A DNA stretch of 64,000 bases, taken from Lacticaseibacillus zeae DSM 20178 = KCTC 3804 (GTDB lineage Bacteria > Bacillota > Bacilli > Lactobacillales > Lactobacillaceae). The notes under the pieces were generated by a model. It saw nothing but the letters and a program-made list of their open reading frames with translations. It was not told where the DNA came from and did no database searches. The stretch covers positions 1 to 64,000 of the forward strand of contig NZ_BACQ01000058.1 of assembly GCF_000260435.1 (NCBI RefSeq). The letters run 5' to 3'. Made by a program: the position numbers and the translations under genes. Below are positions 43,052 through 51,437 of the stretch, piece by piece. How positions within the stretch are numbered: the stretch's first letter is position 1; each line of letters starts with the position of its first letter.

Positions 43052-44515
43052 TTACAATACCATTTTCCATAGCTCCCAGCCAGTTAGGCCGCGTAATGGT
43101 TTGGCTGCTGCCACCGCCTGATCGCTGATCTGTTGCCACCAAGTTTGATCCGTTAATAATTTCAACATATCAGTCGCCGCGTCAAGCACTTGATCACTGA
43201 GCTTTACAATGCCAAGCTCGCCATTGGTTGCACCATTGAGCATCTGGTCAGCCGCTTTGGTAAATGTGATGACCGGCGTACCGTAAGTGAGCGAGCTCAA
43301 CAAATCAGCATCTCCCAAGTTGCCTAGATCTGCCACGATAAATGCCATGACCCGCGCCAAGTCGCCCGAATCTGCTAATGATCGGGTTTGAATATCTAGA
43401 ATTGAAGACAATCCGAGCGTCTCGATGCTTTCTTGTAATTGCTGAGCCAACGCTTGATCTTGATGATGGACGAAGAGATTCAACTTCACCTGTTTCTCTT
43501 TGATCTTAACCATTGATAACGTGCTCAGTAACTGCTCAAAAATCGCTAAATTTTGATTGTCTAGTTCCATCGCTACTCGGCCAGGCAGGCGCTGTTCCCA
43601 TGGCGTAACTTCCGGAATAGTGGACTGCTGGTTCACTGTTGCCGCAATGGGTACTACATTCCCATGTTGCGTTAAAGATGACGCAAAGGAGGCTTGCGGA
43701 TCAGCAATCAATTGCCCAAAAGCAGCGCGACTACCGTTTGACTGCTCGGTTTGCCTGATGGCACTGACATCCTCTTCGGTTCTGACAACTGGCACAAAAT
43801 CAGTCACCGTTTCTTGTCCTAACATGGGCAAAACGCGGCTTGGTTGATCCACAAATAGCTTACCCGGATGTTGCTTTATCACATGTGCTAGACAGTATCT
43901 GCCAAACGACGCCCAATCCGTAAACTCGGCTGATTGTCCGGCCAAGTCTAACACGGTCAGATGATGCAAAGTACCATTACCATTATATTGGCCAAACAAG
44001 AGCGGCGTTCCATTCGCATAAAAATACACGGCTAGCCGCAATTGCCCATCCGCTTGAAAATACACGGTTTTCACCTTATTGCCTTGACGATCATAAACCT
44101 CGGCATAACTTTTACGGTTGTTATCGCCAAAGAACGTAATGGTATGAATCCGCTGTGCGGTCAACTCAGCTTCATCGTCAAAAGCTGTAACAGCATACAT
44201 CAAATGGTCACCATTCAAAAATTGTAAATGGTGATCAACCGTCTTGGTTTGATAATCGTTCAGCTTCATAATGTCGCCAATCGTGTAAAGTGGTTTTCCC
44301 TCACTGGTGTCAGTGCCACGTAAAACATCGATAAGTGACATGACCTGATCCGACCGTAAATGAGCCTTTTGAACCTGCTCATCCAGATCTTCTTGCTCGC
44401 TCAAGACAATGATACTTGCTGGCACTTGGTGATCCGCAAATAATTGGAGTCGTTGTACCTGCTCTTCGCCACTAGGTGTACCGCCTTCAAAGCGATATGT
44501 TAAAAAATAAACCAT
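43052..44515 (-). CDS. Degenerate GT-B glycosyltransferase-like protein (GtfA/Asp1-type fold)
   Basis: 487 aa from the ATG that follows GGAGGGG. The N-terminus (VYFLTYRFEGGTPSGEEQVQ) and QRLQLFADHQVPASIIV match the start of poly-glycerolphosphate glucosyltransferases and GtfA-like enzymes. Residues 120-200 form a beta-strand module (YDRQGNKVKTVYF...YFYANGTPL) like the extended beta-sheet domain of GtfA, GtfB and Asp1. The C-terminal half is a Rossmann domain. At the place of the retaining GT4 motif E-x7-E it reads DLGNLGDADLLSSLTYGTP, without both Glu. It is probably a non-catalytic partner in accessory Sec export or glycosylation. No signal peptide, so cytosolic. Confidence 0.7.
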   Translation of the reverse strand: MVYFLTYRFEGGTPSGEEQVQRLQLFADHQVPASIIVLSEQEDLDEQVQKAHLRSDQVMSLIDVLRGTDTSEGKPLYTIGDIMKLNDYQTKTVDHHLQFLNGDHLMYAVTAFDDEAELTAQRIHTITFFGDNNRKSYAEVYDRQGNKVKTVYFQADGQLRLAVYFYANGTPLLFGQYNGNGTLHHLTVLDLAGQSAEFTDWASFGRYCLAHVIKQHPGKLFVDQPSRVLPMLGQETVTDFVPVVRTEEDVSAIRQTEQSNGSRAAFGQLIADPQASFASSLTQHGNVVPIAATVNQQSTIPEVTPWEQRLPGRVAMELDNQNLAIFEQLLSTLSMVKIKEKQVKLNLFVHHQDQALAQQLQESIETLGLSSILDIQTRSLADSGDLARVMAFIVADLGNLGDADLLSSLTYGTPVITFTKAADQMLNGATNGELGIVKLSDQVLDAATDMLKLLTDQTWWQQISDQAVAAAKPLRGLTGWELWKMVL

Positions 44516-44553
44516 GATTCCCCTCCGCATTCATTCTACTGATGCCAACCCAC

Positions 44554-45405
44554 TCAATGAGGCATATATTCATGCCAACTTAAGATCGGCAACACGTCGC
44601 CTGCCAATCTCTTAACACCCGGTTCATCAACAAATTGCTGGCTGATCAAATACGCCGGTGACTTCACATTTGCTAGGAGCGCAGTGTCAGGCTTGTCATA
44701 AACAATCGGCACCAAATGCGGATGCATTGCCGGCTCATCAATAAGTTGCGCAAACAGGTCACTGTCAGCATCGATATAAAGTTTACGGTTAGTATGCTGA
44801 AAATTTTGCAACAACCACCAAACCATTAACTCAGCCTCATCATCTAAGGCCTTAATCGGCTCCCCACTTTCCGACTCTACCCAAAACTGATTAAAAGTCG
44901 GCAATGCTACGATGACCGGACGCCCGCTCATGTCAACCAGCATACGCTGCACCGAAGTCGTCACAAAAAACGGATCTGTTGTATTTTGCCGATGGATATT
45001 CGGCATTTCAGCAAAACGTTCGGTCATCATCAGGCGCCCTTGGTGATCGTAACTATCCTCGCGACGTAACTTACCATCGCGAAAATAACTAACAACCTGC
45101 ACTCGCTCCTGGTCATCACGTTCGACTTTAATCGCAGTTTGCCCATCTTGATCAACATAACGCGTCACATGACTCCCCAAAGTTTGCTTAGGCGTCAGTT
45201 CCTTGGTGAACTCACTACCAAATGTGGCCGTTGCGTGTCCAACACTGCCGCGGTGGTGTAGAAACGTATAAAAATTATGGTATGACGTTGGTGGTAAAAA
45301 CAGCTTTTCTTTATCTCGATAACGCATGAAACGTGAGACTTTGCCAAAGCCGAACCCGCAATCAATGATTGCTGGAGCCGATTCTTTGTTTTTAAAATAA
45401 TTCAT
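44554..45405 (-). CDS. Beta-strand-repeat protein related to the GT-B neighbour, 283 aa
   Basis: The ATG at 45405 overlaps the TGA of the 53-codon gene upstream (TGATG), so it is preferred over the ATG at 45426. Residues 75-150 carry the same beta module as the 487-aa and 743-aa neighbours: YVDQDGQTAIKVERDD, VVSYFRDGKLRREDSYDHQGRL. DEAELMVWWLLQNFQ parallels LAALNVWWLQKSF of the 743-aa protein. There is no signal peptide. It looks like a shortened GtfB/Asp-type accessory protein without a nucleotide-sugar site. Likely cytosolic and part of the local export complex. Confidence 0.65.
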   Translation of the reverse strand: MNYFKNKESAPAIIDCGFGFGKVSRFMRYRDKEKLFLPPTSYHNFYTFLHHRGSVGHATATFGSEFTKELTPKQTLGSHVTRYVDQDGQTAIKVERDDQERVQVVSYFRDGKLRREDSYDHQGRLMMTERFAEMPNIHRQNTTDPFFVTTSVQRMLVDMSGRPVIVALPTFNQFWVESESGEPIKALDDEAELMVWWLLQNFQHTNRKLYIDADSDLFAQLIDEPAMHPHLVPIVYDKPDTALLANVKSPAYLISQQFVDEPGVKRLAGDVLPILSWHEYMPH

Positions 45406-45566
45406 CACCGTTGCATTTTTGCCCACAGTTGCTGTGACATATCTTCTGGCAACGTCTCTAAGTAAAAAAAGTCCTGCTTATCATCGCTTATTACAAAATC
45501 ATTTGCTTTTTTAGCTGTATTCGTTGTTTCCTGTTTCTTTTTTGATCTATTCGACAACCAGCCCAT
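45405..45566 (-). CDS. 53-aa protein translationally coupled to the 283-aa gene
   Basis: It begins MGWLSNRSKKKQETTN and ends QQLWAKMQR. The stop overlaps the next start as TGATG. GGTAGGGTGC precedes the ATG. The first residues resemble the starts of two other proteins of this locus, MGLFSKKKTSDQDD (477 aa) and MSIFGKKGRNQFL (743 aa). The short N-terminus may therefore be a shared docking or membrane-touching signal. An alternative is that the 53-aa and 283-aa parts were once one protein, now split by a shifted frame. Confidence 0.6.
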   Translation of the reverse strand: MGWLSNRSKKKQETTNTAKKANDFVISDDKQDFFYLETLPEDMSQQLWAKMQR

Positions 45567-46276
45567 GACTGCACCCTACCTTCATTTAATGCGTGTTCTT
45601 TGGTGAAACAAACCAGACGCGCATGGTCCAAACAATGTCACCGTCGCAAACAAGAACGCCAAAAGTCACTTATGTACTCATTATTTGACAACCTTTTAAT
45701 GCCTATGAACAAAGAAATGTTTTGCGTCTTCCATAGTAAATGGCAAAAGCCAACAACACTAATAATTATAACATGGTCGTGATTCAGAACGCACCTCAAC
45801 ACCCACTTTTGGAGTGGATATCTCTTAAAATGCCAGTCAAGATCAAAAAATCGAAAAGAATTTTCAACTTTAGAATAATTAATATTCAACGATAAAATTC
45901 TTTTTTAAATCGGCTCTTTGCTGTAAAATAGGCACATGGGATTCTGCCTGTTTCTCATTATTTAATTGTACTTAAAAGAAACAGTTTTATCCGGCTAATT
46001 GTCATCACGCCGGTTAACCAGACAATGTTGTTGCTTGTTCAGATGTTTTGCCAGAACCTCTTGAGATTAACGACGACAAGTTTAATAATACGTGCATCGG
46101 CCATGTAATTATGCTTTATAATACGATTGAGGCTAGGCAATGCGTCAACTAGAATCAGCGGTCTGTACAAAAACGATGACGAACTGACACAAGAGAACAA
46201 GACAATTAGCAGGTGAGAAATAATGCTTCAATTGTTTAGTAGAAAAAGAAAACTTAATTTATGGGGTGGTTTAAGA
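45567..46276. other. Divergent control region of the accessory-Sec-like locus
   Basis: 710 nt, AT-rich, no supported gene. Candidate promoters for the 743-aa gene are TTGAGA (46062) with TAATAA after 16 bp, and a TATAAT at 46118-46123. Short reading frames in both directions lack ribosome sites and were not accepted. Confidence 0.4.
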
Positions 46277-48508
46277 ATGAGTATTTTTGGGAAAAAAGGG
46301 CGGAATCAGTTTTTACGCAATCAGCCAAACAAGCTCCAACAAGAAAGCGAACAAAACTCGAGCGCTGCTGCAGGAAATGGCGGTACTAGTCTGTTTTCGT
46401 CTGCTTCATCTGTTAAGGCCAAACAAGAAGTCACTTCCAAACCGCGTTCACTTCCGGAAACAGGGACGAAAACCGCGGTAACGGATCGTCCAGTTGCCAA
46501 TTTGCGTTCTGCTACCGCGTCTACCACAACGACTATTGCTAAATCAACATCCTCGTCGCTGACGGAATCTGCCTCAGCATCAACCGCTAACGCACACATA
46601 GGCTCTCAGTCATCCTCAGCCGCTTCAACAAGTACCCATGTGGCAACTTCTTCAACCAAGTCACAAGAAGACAATAAGCCGGCAATGACAAAGCCAACAC
46701 AGAACGAGCAGAAATCGGCAGCTGCACCAAATCCGGCTGCACAAACCGAAGCAACAAATATCACCGCAAATTCGGCTAAAATTGATAATGCCAAGAACAC
46801 CTTGAAACAAGCGATTTCTACATACAATGAAGCACGGCGAACGCTTCAAACGAATATGTTTGCTAAACGTGCCGATTTGCAGGCCGCTCTAACCCAAAAC
46901 AAGGTGACGTTGGCCCAAACACAACGCGACATCAAAGCCATGCAAAAACGCATGGCCCAAAATGATGGTAGCGAGTTAGTTCCTGCGCAAAAGACAATTA
47001 GCGATTTACAGAACCAAGCCAATAAAATTGCAGCTCAGTTCAAGTCCAAACAAGGCGTCCTTGATGATCTCAACCGCCAGCGCCGATCTCTGGAAAAGCA
47101 AGCACAAATGACCCTTGAGCAGGGTAAGAAATTCAAGCAGGAAGAAGAGGAAATCATGTCTGCTTTTTCCGGTATCAAAGATCCGGAAAAAGTTCTCGCT
47201 TTTGCCGATGCTCATCGTAAGCAAATTGATGACATTAAGGCCGGTGAAAAAAAGCTGACCGCAACGCAGATTAGCTTGAAGAAGCAACTTGAAGATATTA
47301 TCAATGAAATTAACCAAGCTAAAGATGAAATCACCAAAATCAATAGCGAACAAAATACCAATGGTCAAGCCATCACCGATGCGCAACGCAAACTCGATAC
47401 ATTAAAGGCTAAAGTGGCCAGTGATCAGGCTGACGACAAAGCGCAATTAGACAAACTTGAGCATCAACAGGCCGATTTAACAGACGAGTCCAAACGCTTG
47501 CATGACCAGTTGCATACGCTCACTGATGGCATCACCGCATGGTTGAACTTCTCACAGCCAGTTCATGCTTTGAGTGAAGCTGACTATGCCCCATTAATTC
47601 TGGATATTGATTCGTTCTCTGCTCATGACTTTGAAGCTTTACCCCAATTAAGCGACATGTTGCAATCAATGCCGAAGAAACAGGTCGGTATTTTCACGAC
47701 CTATTTCAACATTGATTTGGTCCCGACCATCGATGCCTGGTCAACGGCTAACAACTTCAATCCAGATGAAATCCAAATCATCAACTGCCTTTATCAATTG
47801 CAAAATGCTGGTGAGGGTAGCGAGAATGCGGCAACGCTACCTGCCAATATCAAAAATCGGCAATGGAATGAGAACCACACGGCCGAAACCATCACCATGC
47901 CAGATGGTCAAACGAACATGCTTGTCACCTATCAACTCGATGCCCAGAAGCAGCCGACCAAGCTCATTTCAAAAATTGCTTATCGTCAAGGTGACAAACT
48001 CACGAAAGAAAGCTTCTTCCGTAAAAATGGTGTGCTATCGGCCAACACGTTCTATGACGCTGCCAACGGTATCACGCGCAAAGAATTTTACCGCCGCGAT
48101 GGTTTGCTCGTCGTTTCAGCGACTTACCAAGGCCAGAAGTTGAGCGACATTAGCGTCTTCAACGAAGCCGGTTTGCAAATCAACTCTTTCGACTCGCTTG
48201 CAGCTCTCAACGTTTGGTGGCTACAAAAGTCATTCCCACAGGAAGGCGCTATGATTGGCAACTTCAAATCCAAAGCCTACCGTGATTTAACCGCTAATTC
48301 CGGCGTCAAGTTAGTGCCATTTGTCGATGAAGCCGTTGTCGACACAGACGACTTTACTCGCTGGATGGCCGATCACAAGCAACAGGCATTTATCACCAAC
48401 AACGTCACCACGCAAAGTACTTTAGCCAAAAAGGCCAAGCTGCCACTTTATGTTAATGTGCTCAAGCAGGCGCCGTTACCGGTTCAACTTTCGATGCCCG
48501 CTGATTGA
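46277..48508 (+). CDS. Coiled-coil protein with GtfB/Asp-like beta-strand module, 743 aa
   Basis: Start at MSIFGKKGRNQF (GGGGTGG upstream); an ATG at 46223 with AGGTGAG before it is possible. Residues 20-190 are Ser/Thr/Ala-rich and disordered. Residues 190-420 are a long coiled coil with repeated Gln/Lys/Glu heptads. The C-terminal 300 residues hold the beta module (AYRQGDKLTKESFFRKNGVL, YRRDGLLVVSATYQ) and FNEAGLQINSFDSLAALNVWW, related to the 283-aa and 487-aa neighbours. There is no signal peptide. It is transcribed away from those genes and converges on the 477-aa gene. The role is probably in handling Ser-rich export substrates; this is inference. Confidence 0.7.
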   Translation: MSIFGKKGRNQFLRNQPNKLQQESEQNSSAAAGNGGTSLFSSASSVKAKQEVTSKPRSLPETGTKTAVTDRPVANLRSATASTTTTIAKSTSSSLTESASASTANAHIGSQSSSAASTSTHVATSSTKSQEDNKPAMTKPTQNEQKSAAAPNPAAQTEATNITANSAKIDNAKNTLKQAISTYNEARRTLQTNMFAKRADLQAALTQNKVTLAQTQRDIKAMQKRMAQNDGSELVPAQKTISDLQNQANKIAAQFKSKQGVLDDLNRQRRSLEKQAQMTLEQGKKFKQEEEEIMSAFSGIKDPEKVLAFADAHRKQIDDIKAGEKKLTATQISLKKQLEDIINEINQAKDEITKINSEQNTNGQAITDAQRKLDTLKAKVASDQADDKAQLDKLEHQQADLTDESKRLHDQLHTLTDGITAWLNFSQPVHALSEADYAPLILDIDSFSAHDFEALPQLSDMLQSMPKKQVGIFTTYFNIDLVPTIDAWSTANNFNPDEIQIINCLYQLQNAGEGSENAATLPANIKNRQWNENHTAETITMPDGQTNMLVTYQLDAQKQPTKLISKIAYRQGDKLTKESFFRKNGVLSANTFYDAANGITRKEFYRRDGLLVVSATYQGQKLSDISVFNEAGLQINSFDSLAALNVWWLQKSFPQEGAMIGNFKSKAYRDLTANSGVKLVPFVDEAVVDTDDFTRWMADHKQQAFITNNVTTQSTLAKKAKLPLYVNVLKQAPLPVQLSMPAD

Positions 48509-48560
48509 TCATTAGCCAAAATTTCTATAGAAAAAGAACTCGGTTGCAAACCGGTCACAC

Positions 48561-48616
48561 AATAAGAACCCAGCGCTTTGCTCACTTAGATGAGCTCACC
48601 GCGCTGGGTTCTTATT
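48561..48616. terminator. Convergent bidirectional hairpin terminator
   Basis: A 16-bp perfect stem, AATAAGAACCCAGCGC with its complement, and an inner GAGCTCA-like pairing. It separates the convergent 743-aa and 477-aa genes. Confidence 0.75.
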
Positions 48617-48649
48617 GTTGTCTCTTCTGATACTGACCGAAAAGATCGT

Positions 48650-50083
48650 TTATTCAGCTTGAATCATCTTACTGTCCTCAATCTGATGTTGTAACTGCAA
48701 ATTTTCAAAGCGCAGATTGTTGACCTTATCTTGCAGTGTTTTCGTTTGCTCTTGACTTTCTGCATACTTGTCAGTTAATGTCTTGATCGACTTTTGTGCC
48801 TCTTGGAGTTTGGCCTGCAATTCAGTCACAAGCACATGCTGGCTTTCGTTTTGAACGTTTTGGCGATCAAGCACCTCTTCATGTGTTTGTTTGACCTGCT
48901 CGCGAATCTTGCCAAGCGCTTCATTCGTATCATTTAAATCCTTTTTCGTTTGTTCAAGCTCATTCTTAGTCACGATCAGGTTAATCAAAATCTCGCTAAG
49001 TTTATTAACCGTTTTACTATGTGTGCGCTCAAGTTCAGTAGAAGCATCCAAGTGCTGCGCAAGTTTCGTGGACAGGACCGCTATTTGTTCCTGGTTCGTT
49101 TGGCTTTGTTGCTGAAGTGCTTTGATGGCGACCATCACAGCGGTCTGCGTCTCCGAGCTGCGATCTGTGGCACTAGGCACTTCAGTTGAGTCGGAAGCTT
49201 GGTCAGATACCCTTGGCTTTTCAGTAGTGACATGCTCAACACTCGGTTGATTCTCCGAAACTTGCGTCGCCTGTTGCTTAGTAGGTACAGATGTGCCAGA
49301 GCTAGCCTCAGTTGAAGCCTGTGAATGGGTTGAGCTTGCTATTGAACTCAATTCTTCATTCTTTTCTGGTGAGACTTCGATAACTTCTCCACCTGAGGCT
49401 TGTGAAGCTGACTTGCCTACATTCATTTCCGGCGTCGAGTCAATCTCCCCATCTTGAAGTTGTTGTGTTGTTTTTGCCGAATCCGATGAGGCGGTTGCGG
49501 CTATTTCGGTACGGGTATCACCTGCTGATGCAATGGCCACAGCATCGGAAGCTTGCGCATCAGCTTCAGAGAGGAGACTTTTATGATTGAAATGATCTAT
49601 GTCAATCACATTGTCCGTTTTAAAAGCCATGCCTGCTGCCGGAGTTGACGCTTCGCCTTCTTTTTTCTCCTTTTCAGTAGCAGTTACTTTCAAATCAGCA
49701 GCATCATTAGCATCGGCCGCTGAAGCCGAAGATGCCGCTTGATTGCTCGCGGATTGCTCAGAATCAACATAAAGTGTTAACTGATCGTTAGCAAAGCTCA
49801 ATTGTGCACCATTGGAAATGCTCATTGTCCAGTTTTTGCTTTTCACTACTTCAGACTTTGCAGGAACGACATCCGCCTGCGCTTCCCCCTCGTTACCGGA
49901 TGACTCTGATTCATCGGCTGTCGCTGACCCTGCGATCCCTGTCTGTAAACCGTTGGCGTCCGTTCGGGGCAGCAACTCCGCAAGGCCTGCGAGACCGTCA
50001 TCCCCAGCCCTACGCAGTTGCTTCTCCAACGCACCGAGAAGATCATCCTGATCTGACGTTTTTTTCTTGGAAAATAGGCCCAT
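48650..50083 (-). CDS. Coiled-coil protein with Ser/Ala-rich middle, 477 aa
   Basis: Start at MGLFSKKKTSDQDD (GGAAGATGAAG upstream). Residues 15-50 form a short helical segment (LLGALEKQLRRAGDDGLAGLAELL). Residues 50-330 are Ser/Thr/Glu/Ala-rich and disordered, apart from a beta-like piece WTMSISNGAQLSFANDQLTLYVD. Residues 330-475 are a continuous coiled coil. There is no signal peptide. The overall plan matches the 743-aa protein, minus the beta module. It lies 110 nt downstream of the CAP gene without a terminator, so it is probably in the substrate operon. Confidence 0.68.
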   Translation of the reverse strand: MGLFSKKKTSDQDDLLGALEKQLRRAGDDGLAGLAELLPRTDANGLQTGIAGSATADESESSGNEGEAQADVVPAKSEVVKSKNWTMSISNGAQLSFANDQLTLYVDSEQSASNQAASSASAADANDAADLKVTATEKEKKEGEASTPAAGMAFKTDNVIDIDHFNHKSLLSEADAQASDAVAIASAGDTRTEIAATASSDSAKTTQQLQDGEIDSTPEMNVGKSASQASGGEVIEVSPEKNEELSSIASSTHSQASTEASSGTSVPTKQQATQVSENQPSVEHVTTEKPRVSDQASDSTEVPSATDRSSETQTAVMVAIKALQQQSQTNQEQIAVLSTKLAQHLDASTELERTHSKTVNKLSEILINLIVTKNELEQTKKDLNDTNEALGKIREQVKQTHEEVLDRQNVQNESQHVLVTELQAKLQEAQKSIKTLTDKYAESQEQTKTLQDKVNNLRFENLQLQHQIEDSKMIQAE

Positions 50084-50192
50084 CTTCATCTTCCTTTCTA
50101 AAAATCGGCTCACACGTTTCATTGTCAGTAACTTTTAAAACAACGACGTGTGCGATTATCTCGCAACATTATTTTTGCACCCAATAGCCCAA

Positions 50193-51434
50193 TTACGCGA
50201 TCGCCACGGTTTTAATTGCTGGGGCCGGGTTTGGCGCGACTGCTTTTTGTTCAGTTTGTAACTGTTTCAACTGTGCTTGAAGACTTGCAAATTTCGGCGA
50301 GTCAACATAAACAAAAGTTGTGTCTGGGAGCGGTACTGTTTGGGGATTTGTCTTTGCATTGGCCATTGCCAAGGCCTTATCATACAGGCTTTTATCACTG
50401 TAAGTTGGAGCTTCAAAAGCGTAATAATAGCTGTACTGATTTTTTTCGCTCGGCGATTGGGTAAATGCCAACCCCATTGTCGGACCGCCATACAGCAGAT
50501 TAGCCCGGTGACCATAATGGCCATCGCCAATCGGTTCCGGATTATCCGATTCATCATACCAATCCATGACCAGATAATAGGCAATCTCCTGATTAGAGTG
50601 CATGTCCTCAATAATCCCCTTGCTGGCTCCAATATCCTCAGTTGATCCATGAGAACCATCGTGACTAAAGTTCGTCATAATTTCTTGAACCCGCTTAGTG
50701 GCAAAAGCCTCTTCACTGGCTGAATAAGTCAGCGGTTTCTGGCCATTTAGCGTGCGTAGCTGATTGACATACTGTAGAAAATCAGCAGCGATCTCTTTGG
50801 CGTCTGGTTTGAAGTCCGGATTAGCAGCAAGATAAACCGCTTCTTTGCTCGGGTAGTTAGTGGTGGAAGTGAATCTGGAGGCAAGGTTGCTATCAGTGTG
50901 CGGCAAGGCTTGGATAGCATTCGTTATACTAGCAAGCGTGGCACTGTCAGAAGGGATGGCATAAGATTCTTTACCTCCCACTCTAACTTTTCCCATTTTG
51001 GTAACGATAGTGCCGTTGGGATCGGTAAACTCAAAACGTTGAAAATAAATTCCTGGTAATGTTACCGGAACCGTACCATCAATTCTGATGTCTGACAAGC
51101 TAACTGCTTTCCCAGTGGAATCGACAGCAGCTATTAACATTTTAGTTGGATTCCAACGCGTGCCCAAAGGAATGCTCATATCGAAAAGATTAATGTATGG
51201 TGTTAGCGTAGTGCTCTTCGATGTGTCTGGACTATCACTATTGGTGGCATCAGGGGTTTCAGGGGCAGGCGTCTTTGAGTCACCATTTTGATGGTTCTTG
51301 TCATTATTGTTATTTGTCGCTGCACCGGTACTGGATGAACCCGGAAACAATCCTTGGATCGTTGTTTTCACTTGGTTAATCACCCATTGAATTGGTGCCA
51401 TGATGCCGCCAAGAACATCTTTAAACATCGTCAT
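50193..51434 (-). CDS. CAP/SCP-domain protein severed from its export signal by an amber codon
   Basis: 413 aa. Residues 1-30 continue the hydrophobic stretch of the upstream protein. An Asn/Ser/Thr linker follows. A beta-sandwich module (about 85-175: IRIDGTVPVTLPGIYFQRFEF) matches that of the 803-aa and 81-aa proteins. The CAP domain (about 225-345) shows NQLRTLNGQKPLTYS, the His of NFSHDGSHGS and GHYGHRANLLYGG. There is no signal peptide. It is in the same frame as the upstream 482-aa gene, separated by TAG-GCA. It is therefore probably the C-terminal half of one protein made only by readthrough, suppression or reinitiation, or lost. Confidence 0.8.
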   Translation of the reverse strand: MTMFKDVLGGIMAPIQWVINQVKTTIQGLFPGSSSTGAATNNNNDKNHQNGDSKTPAPETPDATNSDSPDTSKSTTLTPYINLFDMSIPLGTRWNPTKMLIAAVDSTGKAVSLSDIRIDGTVPVTLPGIYFQRFEFTDPNGTIVTKMGKVRVGGKESYAIPSDSATLASITNAIQALPHTDSNLASRFTSTTNYPSKEAVYLAANPDFKPDAKEIAADFLQYVNQLRTLNGQKPLTYSASEEAFATKRVQEIMTNFSHDGSHGSTEDIGASKGIIEDMHSNQEIAYYLVMDWYDESDNPEPIGDGHYGHRANLLYGGPTMGLAFTQSPSEKNQYSYYYAFEAPTYSDKSLYDKALAMANAKTNPQTVPLPDTTFVYVDSPKFASLQAQLKQLQTEQKAVAPNPAPAIKTVAIA

Positions 51435-51437
51435 TGC

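Noticed and set aside
45638-45889. Possible 83-codon minus-strand gene in the divergent region
   Set aside because: AT-rich, no ribosome site, no recognisable family; it overlaps the expected promoter region.
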